Shown here one piece after another: positions 56,740-64,000 of a DNA stretch of 64,000 nucleotides; positions within the stretch are counted from its first letter, which is position 1; every line of letters begins with the position of its first letter. Origin of the DNA: Cepaea nemoralis. Its lineage: Eukaryota; Mollusca; Gastropoda; Stylommatophora; Helicidae. The stretch is taken from positions 62,001-126,000 of the forward strand of contig JACEFZ010022409.1 in assembly GCA_014155875.1 (NCBI GenBank), written 5' to 3'. The notes under the pieces are model-generated. The model saw only the letters and a list, made by a program, of their open reading frames with translations. It was not told the DNA's origin and made no database searches. A program made the position numbers and the translations under genes.

Positions 56740-56975
56740 TGCATATCCTTTAGAGGACGTCACAGTCAACACCAGCAGTTTTTGCTGTTGTGATCTCTTG
56801 GCAAGTTTACATACTGTAGTTTGCCATTGCTTTCTGAATGACCGGCACCCATACCACTTCGTATAAAACCAACGCAAGGTGGACTGCTACCAAATCTCCC
56901 ACAGCTGTGTCTCCAACACGGGTATGCAGGATTACGAACTGTGCCCGTAACCCCTTCTCCACGGGGCGCTTATAG
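56740..56975 (-). mobile_element. tRNA-derived SINE copy 7
   Basis: Minus strand: head ccgtggagaaggggttacgg, box B region degenerate, core gccggtcattcagaaagcaa then tggcaaactacagtatg, 3' part ctggtgttgactgtgacg and ggatatgcaac. In KMO intron 1, antisense to KMO. Confidence 0.8.
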
Positions 56976-57121
56976 CATTTATTATAAACAAAGTGGAAAA
57001 TACTGTTTGAGCACGTTGATAAAGTGTGGCCTAACACCGAAATCGTTTTTTTAAAAACAGATATGCCAATGTAACTTTTTTATTTGTGAACAAATATTGA
57101 TTGATTGATTGATTGATTGAT

Positions 57122-60100
57122 TTAGGAATTGACAGCACAGCATTCGGGGCATTCCCATAAGTGCTCCGTCCCCATCCTCAGCAGCCAGTGAAGAGTTCCA
57201 ACACTAATAGTACCAGTAGCAATCTGATTATAAGTCCATCTCGCCTTTCCTCTGAGCGTTGAGCGTTGGCCAGATCCCTTCGTCACTCCTCGTTGTCTCA
57301 TTCTTGCCAGACCATGGTAATCCATTTGCTCCTCCGAGGTGTGCACGTGCTCCCACAAGGCCGCAACCACGTCTGCCTTGTCATGTATCAATACTCCACC
57401 AAGTTCTGCAGAGTCAGCCAATCTGTCCGCCTGTCCATTTCCCAGCACACCAGCATGCCCTGGAGAAAAGATCCAGGTGATGCTTGTCACCCGTGACCTC
57501 CGAAGCGAAGCAAGCCACTCCGCACGAAGTCTGCCCGTCCTCACCCTCGTCAGCATGCTTTCTGAGTCAGTTACAATCACGATGTGTGTGTGTGTCGTAT
57601 TCTCCATCCAGCGGAGAGCCGCAGTGACTGCCTCCACTTCCATTCTTAAGCTGGATATTGTGGTATCATATGCCAGGCTCTCCTGCCCCAAACATCGGCC
57701 ATTAGCTTTGGCTATGAACCCCCAGCCACTTCTCTCACCTCTTGACACCGAACCATCTGTGTAGATAATCACATCACTCGAGTGAGCATTGTCCTGAATT
57801 AGTTGCTGGATTTCCACTTCCGTGGCCCCTGCTGGCCACTCCCTGCACTCCCGGCTTAATGTGATTATAACTCTGCACAAGTCTGACTGCTCCGCTGGCA
57901 CTCTGACCCACTCCTCTCCACGCCTAATGTTCTCCAAGGGGCACACCTGTCTGATCGTATCCTCCGCCTGAGCCATCCATGATTTCCCTCTTATCAGTCG
58001 CTGACCCTTAACTGCGTCCAGCGCCTCATGCAGTGGGTGGTCTGTGTCTGCAGCTACTCTGAGGTATGCCTTCGCCTGCATCACCTTGAGCCTACCAGCA
58101 ACAGTCGGCAGACCAAGGATGTAACGCATACACACTACTGGGGTGTCTCTAGTGCATCCCAGAATGACCCGCATAGCTTCGTTCTGTATGCGCTCTAACT
58201 TCACCAGCTGACTCTCTGAGACAGTGAGCAGACCTAATCCATAATCAATTACTGAGAGGATCAAGTGCTGGTATAGTGTGAAAAGCATTCTCTGCTCTAT
58301 GTCCATTGCAGCCATAGTTTTAAGTGCATTGAGTCCCTTTTGAGATCTTGTCACGACCGTCTCCACATGGTCCTTGAAGGATAGGCTCCTGTCAAATGTG
58401 ATCCCCAGATACTTCAGTTTGTTCTCTCTGCTGACATTTCTACCATCTATCGCGAGGCTTGGGACATCAGCTCTTACAATCCTGTTGTCCAGAGAGCACC
58501 ACAAAACAGCCGCCTTTTCCGGGTGGATGACAGCACTCATTTCTGTGCACCAGTCAATCACTTTATCTACTGTCGCCTGTAACTCCTGGGCTGTTTGCTC
58601 CCTATCTCTCCCCTGCCTATATGCAAGAATATCATCTGCAAATGTTAGTATTCTTCCAACCCCTGGTGCTTCTAGGTTTGCAATCTTGCTCGTATACACA
58701 TTAAAGAGCACCGGTGAGACTGCAGATCCCTGTGGCAGTCCCGGGGTTAACATATGTGGCTCTGAGGTCCATGCGCCCAGATGGAGAGCAACCCAACGAG
58801 AGTGCAGGATGGCTGCTATCCAGTTCACCAACCAGGGATTGACCCCCTTCTCCATCAGTGTGGTCATCAAAATATCATATCGAACTCTATTGTACGCATC
58901 CTCGAGATCAAGCGCTACCGCCATCGTTTCCTGTCTACTCTGGAACCCCTCATAAACATCAAAGGCAAAAGTGGCTGCATTTGACCAGGTATCTTTTCCT
59001 GGCCTGTAGCTCCCCAGGCCTCTTGGAAGAAGCTTCCCGCTTTCCAAAAACTCTTGCAGCTTGACAGCGACTATCTTCTCTAAAACCTTCCCAAATGTAT
59101 TTTGAAGGGTGATGATCCTAAAGCCGCTAAGCTTTGACTGATCCTTGAATGGTTTTGGGAGAGGGATGAGATAGCTGTGCACCCAATCCTGCGGTACTGA
59201 TGCTGTCCTAATGCTCTGGTTAAAGCAGTCGGTCATCTCCTCCAGGTCTGCTTCGCTCAAACCCTTCATGAGACCATACCTGACCCCATCGGGCCATGGT
59301 GCCGTGTCTTTTGCCTTTTTCAAAATGTGTTTAACATCTTCCACCCGTATGATGTCTTCATACTGCATATTCTTCGTGGTGCCAGATAGCTCCTCTCTAA
59401 CTGCATCCCTGGTGTCCGCATCATTATGATTGGTCTGCTCTAAAAATCTCTGGAGAAACGCCTCCCCTTTCTCTTTGTCTGTTGTCACGCGCACACCATC
59501 ATCTCTATAGATTGTTCCCACTGTCATCGGCCGATCTTTTCTCTGCATTTGCCTGTGCAGTTTCCAGAATTTTTGCAGTGTTTTATCCCCTCCAATCTCC
59601 TTCATGAAACATTCCCATTTTGCCTTTTTGGCCTCTGCAGCACAGCGCTTGAAAACCTCCACCTTGTCTTTCTTGACATTTTCCGCTGTGTCCACTTCCT
59701 CTCGTGAGCTTCGAAGTGTCTGTCGCACTTTCTTTAGCTGCTTCACTGCAGCTCTCTTTGCTTTCCAAGCATGGTCTACTTCTGGGGTCCACCATGGGGG
59801 ATGCAAAAAGGGAGTTTTAACAGTCCTGTTGCATGCCCCTTGTCTGAGGCGTCCAAGAAGGCAATCGGTCCACTCATACCGGAAGGTCTTGCGTGCTCTC
59901 CCAGCTTTAACTTTCCTGGGTTTAGAGATCAGGACTGAGCATGGCATGTGATCACTCCCATGGTCATTCAAAACACTCCACTTTACATCAAGGACTGATG
60001 ACTGGGAGACAAGTGCCAAATCAATAGCTGTGTCTGCATCGCCAGGCCTCATTGCCATTCTAGTCGGCCTACAATCATTTATGCAGACCACATCGGAGTC

Positions 60101-60625
60101 CACCATGGCATCTGCAAGGGCAATTCCCTGTCGGTTTTCACCACTACTGTCCCAATCTCTGTTCCTTGCATTGAAGTCTCCACATATGAGTAGCCTATCA
60201 CCTGGTAATTCCTCCAGTTCCTTAAGCCAGTCCCAATGTTCCTTTCTGACAAAACAGTCCACTGTGGCATATACATTTATGATGTTCCAACTTAAGCCAC
60301 CAATCTCCATTTGTATACCCTGGACCTCTCTTGCACTGTGATTCCACTGGCTCAAGTCGAGTACCATATGCTTCACTCCTTCCTTCACCAGCAGACCTTG
60401 TCCATGTCTCTTCTGCCTAGTAGGGTTTATATAACTGGCGTACCCAGGGCAATGGTATTTGTCTGTATTTAGCTCCTGGAGCATGAGGACGTCAAAATCA
60501 TATATTAGTCTCTCCAATACAGGACCTCTCTGTCTGGCACTACGACAATTCCAGTATATCCCACTCTTACGTAGTTGAAACCTAGTCTCTCCACTTTTCG
60601 TCTTGTTCTCCTGGCGCCTGCCCTC
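57122..60625 (-). CDS. LINE ORF2: APE endonuclease, reverse transcriptase, RNase H
   Basis: Open from just after TAG 60626-60628 to TAA at 57122; the first ATG is at 60517. The endonuclease start 'YWNCRS' lies upstream of that ATG, so the true start is not an ordinary ATG, or a frame change links it to the upstream ORF (60771-60505). Endonuclease residues seen: N in YWNCRS, E in LMLQEL, D.N in ICGDFNARN, SDH in HGSDHMPC. RT: 'LGSYRPGKDTWSNA', 'LDLEDAYNRVRY', 'PGLPQGSAVSPVLF', catalytic 'TFADDILAY' (about 58637). RNase H: 'IYTDGSVSRGERSGWGF', 'EVEAVTAALRW', 'VTDSESML', 'GHAGVLGNGQADRLAD'; the end is 'LWECPECCAVNS'. All motifs are intact, so possibly functional or very young. Confidence 0.92.
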   Translation of the reverse strand, partial: EGRRQENKTKSGETRFQLRKSGIYWNCRSARQRGPVLERLIYDFDVLMLQELNTDKYHCPGYASYINPTRQKRHGQGLLVKEGVKHMVLDLSQWNHSAREVQGIQMEIGGLSWNIINVYATVDCFVRKEHWDWLKELEELPGDRLLICGDFNARNRDWDSSGENRQGIALADAMVDSDVVCINDCRPTRMAMRPGDADTAIDLALVSQSSVLDVKWSVLNDHGSDHMPCSVLISKPRKVKAGRARKTFRYEWTDCLLGRLRQGACNRTVKTPFLHPPWWTPEVDHAWKAKRAAVKQLKKVRQTLRSSREEVDTAENVKKDKVEVFKRCAAEAKKAKWECFMKEIGGDKTLQKFWKLHRQMQRKDRPMTVGTIYRDDGVRVTTDKEKGEAFLQRFLEQTNHNDADTRDAVREELSGTTKNMQYEDIIRVEDVKHILKKAKDTAPWPDGVRYGLMKGLSEADLEEMTDCFNQSIRTASVPQDWVHSYLIPLPKPFKDQSKLSGFRIITLQNTFGKVLEKIVAVKLQEFLESGKLLPRGLGSYRPGKDTWSNAATFAFDVYEGFQSRQETMAVALDLEDAYNRVRYDILMTTLMEKGVNPWLVNWIAAILHSRWVALHLGAWTSEPHMLTPGLPQGSAVSPVLFNVYTSKIANLEAPGVGRILTFADDILAYRQGRDREQTAQELQATVDKVIDWCTEMSAVIHPEKAAVLWCSLDNRIVRADVPSLAIDGRNVSRENKLKYLGITFDRSLSFKDHVETVVTRSQKGLNALKTMAAMDIEQRMLFTLYQHLILSVIDYGLGLLTVSESQLVKLERIQNEAMRVILGCTRDTPVVCMRYILGLPTVAGRLKVMQAKAYLRVAADTDHPLHEALDAVKGQRLIRGKSWMAQAEDTIRQVCPLENIRRGEEWVRVPAEQSDLCRVIITLSRECREWPAGATEVEIQQLIQDNAHSSDVIIYTDGSVSRGERSGWGFIAKANGRCLGQESLAYDTTISSLRMEVEAVTAALRWMENTTHTHIVIVTDSESMLTRVRTGRLRAEWLASLRRSRVTSITWIFSPGHAGVLGNGQADRLADSAELGGVLIHDKADVVAALWEHVHTSEEQMDYHGLARMRQRGVTKGSGQRSTLRGKARWTYNQIATGTISVGTLHWLLRMGTEHLWECPECCAVNS

Positions 60626-60771
60626 CTATTTCTATGCCGTTGTCTCACACCATTTCCTCGTCTTCTCCTCCTCACTCTCTCTTCGCTAGCCTCTGAGGGA
60701 TGTGTCAAGCGCAGAGCATGTGCTCCGTAGCTCCGGCGAAGATTCCCATGTTTAAATAAATCCATAGGCAA
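60505..60771 (-). CDS. LINE upstream ORF, arginine-rich
   Basis: 89 codons from ATG 60771, very basic in the middle ('EERVRRRRRGNGVRQRHRNR'). It overlaps ORF2 by about 120 bases in another frame. Could be the tail of an ORF1 nucleic-acid-binding protein or a reading accident. The rest of the 5' region (60772-61143) has only a short ORF (61168-60932). Confidence 0.4.
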   Translation of the reverse strand: MPMDLFKHGNLRRSYGAHALRLTHPSEASEERVRRRRRGNGVRQRHRNRRAGARRTRRKVERLGFNYVRVGYTGIVVVPDREVLYWRD

Positions 60772-61329
60772 AGTTTGGATATTGCAGGAAATAAACGGTC
60801 ACCCTAGCATAGCCTGCTTGCTAGGGAAGAGGCAGGGGATGTCCCGTAGGAGTCAATACTCCTGGTGCCGCCCCGCACGCCTGTCAGACGTCCAACGTTC
60901 ACGACCAGTTAACCCATGGCCATCCAGTTCCTCAGCACGCTGGTCCACCTTGAACTTGGGGGTTTATATTTGGAGTTTTCCGTCTCCTAGATGGATTGCT
61001 GTCCAAAGCTAACGGGTTCCACCTACCCGGGAGCGTAACCCTGATCGGGGGGCTAAACGGGTACTCCACCTTGCCCAAGGGTGTCCCATAGGCTAGCAGA
61101 GGGATGAGGCGCCTTACTTCTCCTTTAATAGGGGATACCCCCCTGTGAACAAATATTATAGCAACCATATATCATTTTGTTCATGATAATGAGACCCACG
61201 TTAGTAAACACAAATCTTGAAATATTTTGTCATTTTATCACATTCATATTCAACATGGTTACCCATTAATATAAATAGAACTAAATGTTATATTCTGTTT
61301 TAAAAAAAATAATTAAGAAACCAAATTGC

Positions 61330-62245
61330 CTAAGAAATCATACAATTTTAATTTGGAGATGAATGAGTGGAACATAAAGGTGATATTGCTGTTGAAATCT
61401 TAAATGTTCAAACCTGATTAAGAGGTTCAAAACGGCTACCAATTAATGTTTCAAGTCATGAATCCCTGATATGTTAATTAATAATTGAGCAAACCATGCA
61501 GACCATACATTAGTTTTGTGCGGGCTGATAAACTGAATATAAAGGTCACATTGCCGCTGTAATCTTAAATGTTTCGACCCGATTAAGAGGTTCAAAATGG
61601 CATCCAATGAATGTTTCAAGCCATTAATTCCTGATATTTTAACTAACAATTGAGCAAACCATGTGGATCATATATCTGTTCTGTGTAGGCTGATAAACCC
61701 AACGTAAAAATCACATTATCACTGTAATTTTAAATGTATAGACCTGCATAACAGTTCAACATGGCTGCCAATTAATGTTTCAAGTCATTAATCTCTTAAA
61801 TGTTAAGTAATCATCATCATCATCATCATCATCAAGTGCCCTGCCAGCTGGCGTAGGCGTTCATCGCTCTCCACAGATCTTGGTCTTTGGTTTTCTGGAT
61901 CAACTCTGCTGCTGATATTCCTCCGTGCCACCATCTCAATCCATCCAGCATCATTTCTCTTGGTCTGCCTCTGCCTCTCTTCCCCTCGATCTTTCCAGTT
62001 GTCACGATGTTCTCCAATGCCTCTCTTCTCATTACATGACCAAAGAAAGCTGTTGTTCATGGTTAAGTAATATTTGAGCAAATTATATGGTATGTACATT
62101 TGTTCTGTGTGGATTTGTAAAATGAACCTATAGGCCAAAAAGTCACTTTAATATTAAATATTCTGCCTGCTTAAACATTCAAAATTTTATCACTCAATTC
62201 AGTGTTATTGGTTCACCCAACTGATTCCCAACCATTGTATCATGA
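61330..62245. repeat. Diverged tandem repeat, unit about 160-170 bp
   Basis: Recurring blocks aatcttaaatgttc/tgtttcgac, gattaagaggttcaaaa, caattaatgtttcaagtcat and attgagcaaaccatg appear at about 61395, 61560, 61725 and, after the LINE insertion, 62075-62240. Weakly similar sequence starts near 61220. Old satellite-like array in KMO intron 1. Confidence 0.7.
61812..62061 (-). mobile_element. 5'-truncated RTE-like LINE 3' end (250 bp)
   Basis: Minus-strand reading 'LENIVTTGKIEGKRGRGRPR' and a following W-rich segment are the C-terminal patch of the LINE family also seen at 45096. The tail is (atg)n in its sense. Flanked by the 10 bp duplication gttaagtaat (61802-61811, 62062-62071), inside the diverged tandem repeat. 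Confidence 0.88.
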
Positions 62246-62622
62246 ATTAATTACTAATTAACAAGTGGTTAAAATACACTTAATATATTTGACAACTCAA
62301 TGGCTGTGAAATTGTGTCATATATATAATATATATTTCAAAATTCAATATATATATATACAGGGTTGTTAGTAAAGTCTCCCTACACTTTGTATGTAGAG
62401 CTCATTTTAAATTGGGGAAGGTGGAAAGTACCAATGAAGTATTCTTTATAACAAGCGTTGGACATGTCCACCGCTGTTTTCAAGACATGACCATGCTCAC
62501 TGATACCTTCACTTGTTGCGACATTTTCCTTAAGGACTTGCTTGTTGGACTTTTCAAGTCTTGTCTTGGATAACTAGACATATTTCTTCAGATACAGAAG
62601 GCCTACCAGATACCTTTATACA
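62246..62622. other. KMO intron 1, unassigned; mariner-like end motif
   Basis: After a (ta)n stretch, cagggttgttagtaaagtct begins at 62361 and resembles a Tc1/mariner-type terminal repeat preceded by TA. The opposite end was not found. Confidence 0.3.
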
Positions 62623-63490
62623 CACATCATGGAACTTTGTGTTACTTTATACACACATCATGTAACATTGTGTTACTTTATGCACACATCATGTAACATT
62701 GTGTTACTTTATACACACATCATGAAACATTGTGTTACTTTATGCACACATCATGAAACATTGTTACTTTATGCACCTATGGACATGTCCGGAGTGCAAC
62801 GAAGATACCCCAACTGATAACTGATACTTTATGCACACATCATGAAACATTGTGTTACTGTATGCACACATCATGAAACATTGTGTTACTTTATACACAC
62901 ATCATGGAACTTTGTGTTACTTTATACACACATCATGTAACATTGTGTTACTTTATGCACACATATAACATTGTGTTACTTTATACACACATCATGTAAC
63001 ATTGTGTTACTTTATACACACATCATGAAACATTGTGTTACTTTATGCACACATCATGAAACATTGTGTTACTTTATGTACACATCATGAAACATTGTGT
63101 TACTTTATGCACACATCATGACACATTGTGTTACTTTATGCACACATCATGTAACATTGTGTTACTTTATGCACACATCATGAAACATTATATTACTTTA
63201 TGCACATGTCATGAAACATTGTTACTTTATGCACACATCATGAAACATTGTGTCACTTTATACACACATAATGTAACATTGTGTTACTTTATACACACAT
63301 CATGAAACATTGTGTTACTTTATACACACATCATGAAACATTGTGTTACTTTATACACACATCATGTAACATTGTGTTACTTTATACACACATCATGTAA
63401 CATTTTGTTACTTTATACACACATCATGAAACATTGTGTTACTTTATACACACATCATGTAACATTTTGTTACTTTATACACACATCATG
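62623..63490. repeat. 31 bp minisatellite (about 26 copies) next to KMO exon 2
   Basis: Units cattgtgttactttatacac followed by acatcatgaaa, with tatgcac/tatacac and gtaa/gaaa variants. It ends less than 30 bp upstream of the exon 2 splice acceptor. A 46 bp LINE tail interrupts it at 62777. Confidence 0.93.
62777..62822 (+). mobile_element. 46 bp tail of an RNase H-type LINE
   Basis: Encodes 'LWTCPECNEDTPTDN', the C-terminal signature of the 57099-61143 family, then a short aactgataact tail. Flanks 62763-62776 and 62823-62836 match at 13 of 14 positions. This is an extremely 5'-truncated insertion inside the 31 bp array. Confidence 0.65.
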
Positions 63491-63517
63491 TAAGACATTC
63501 AATATTTAAATTTGCAG

Positions 63518-63587
63518 GTTGGCTCCCTATGTGCCTGCTACTTGGCCAAGCGAGGATATCAGGTCGATCTGTATGAAATGCGAGAAG
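63518..63587 (+). CDS. KMO: Kynurenine 3-monooxygenase, exon 2
   Basis: Acceptor tttgcag|GTT at 63511-63517 and donor GAAG|GTGAAA at 63588. It encodes VGSLCACYLAKRGYQVDLYE followed by MRE plus one base (phase 1). Joined to exon 1 it completes the FAD-binding GxGxxG (CGAGP|VGS) and reaches the acidic residue at the end of beta strand 2 (DLYE), which in this flavoprotein monooxygenase family contacts the FAD ribose. The match to known KMO N-termini (VGSL.AC.LAKR...D.YE.RE) is strong. Exon 3 and later exons lie beyond the window. Confidence 0.88.
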
Positions 63588-63595
63588 GTGAAAGC

Positions 63596-64000
63596 ATGTT
63601 TACTGCTGTAGAGTCACCATATATCATGTTTTCTTCTGTAGAAGTAAATCAACCACATATCATGTTTACTTCTGTAGAAGTAAATCAACCACATATCATG
63701 TTACACATGTAGAAGTAAATCAACCACATATCATGTTACACATGTAGAAGTAAATCAACCACATATCATGCTTACTTCTGTAGAAGTAAATCAACCACAT
63801 ATCATGTTTACTTCTGTAGAAGTAAATCAACCACATATCATGTTTACTTCTGTAGAAGTAAATCAACCACATATCATGTTTACTTCTGTAGAAGTAAATC
63901 AACCGTATATCATGTTACACATGTTGAAGTAAATCAACCACATATCATGTTTACTTCTGTAGAAGTAAATCAACCACATATCATGCTTACTTCTGTAGAA
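63596..64000. repeat. 36 bp minisatellite with internal palindrome (KMO intron 2)
   Basis: Units tgtagaagtaaatcaaccac followed by atatcatgtttacttc, about eleven copies, running off the window end. TTTACTTC-TGTA-GAAGTAAA makes an 8 bp stem across each unit junction. Some units have ttacacatg in place of tttacttctg. Confidence 0.92.

Larger units (their letters stand above)
57099..61143 (-). mobile_element. Complete LINE with endonuclease, RT and RNase H (4.0 kb)
   Basis: Flanked by the 14 bp duplication tgtgaacaaatatt (57085-57098, 61144-61157). The 3' tail is (tcaa)n in its own sense. The length and intact 5' region (ggggggtatcccc start at 61143) suggest a near full-length insertion. It sits antisense in KMO intron 1. 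By domain set it fits the I/R1-related LINE assemblage; clade is not assigned. Confidence 0.93.

Noticed and set aside
62361..62400. Complete mariner element
   Set aside because: Only one end-like motif was found, with no matching inverted end and no transposase.

Overview
This window is eukaryotic nuclear DNA from an animal, most plausibly an invertebrate. It is AT-rich, holds long minisatellite arrays, and carries Ty3/gypsy-like, Penelope-like, several LINE, pogo/Tigger, hAT-like and tRNA-SINE elements. The taxon cannot be fixed from sequence alone; a lophotrochozoan such as a mollusc would fit. The only host gene recognised with confidence is the 5' end of kynurenine 3-monooxygenase (KMO) on the + strand. 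Its coding exon 1 is at 54398-54445 and exon 2 at 63518-63587, separated by a 9.07 kb intron full of transposons; the rest of the gene lies beyond the window.

Layout. 1-3.6 kb: decayed LINEs, one inserted inside another. 3.6-5.7 kb: three minisatellites. 5.95-31.45 kb: remains of one minus-strand Penelope-like element (PLE). It was stretched by two minisatellites that look like expansions of its own coding sequence, then split by LTR retrotransposons. LTR element A (6947-22700) carries a nested relative B (9878-17849); LTR element C (23452-31058) sits in the other PLE-derived array. A, B and C are Ty3/gypsy-like by protein, but their integrase lies upstream of reverse transcriptase, the order described for Gmr1-type elements. 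All three are coding-defective, yet their LTR pairs are nearly identical.

31.6-42.3 kb: a large block of minisatellites (units of 37/38, 44, 27, 43 and 39 bp, and a C/A-rich tract) holding a 5'-truncated LINE at 32441-34008. 42.5-46.7 kb: a perfect 8 x 45 bp array, SINEs and LINE pieces. 46.7-49.8 kb: a pogo/Tigger-like DNA transposon with many subterminal motif copies. 49.8-53.3 kb: the C-terminal part of one + strand LINE opened by at least four, probably five, later insertions. 53.6-54.0 kb: a hAT-like MITE. 54.4-64 kb: KMO exons 1-2, with a complete 4.0 kb RNase H-bearing LINE, SINEs and tandem repeats in intron 1 and a 36 bp array in intron 2.

Unifying themes: (1) minisatellites that appear to have been seeded from transposon coding sequence; (2) one LINE family (endonuclease-RT-RNase H) that makes a 14 bp target-site duplication at each of five insertions in this window; (3) a recurrent tRNA-derived SINE with a conserved non-tRNA core module. 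Most long ORFs in the minisatellites are artefacts of repeat units divisible by three.
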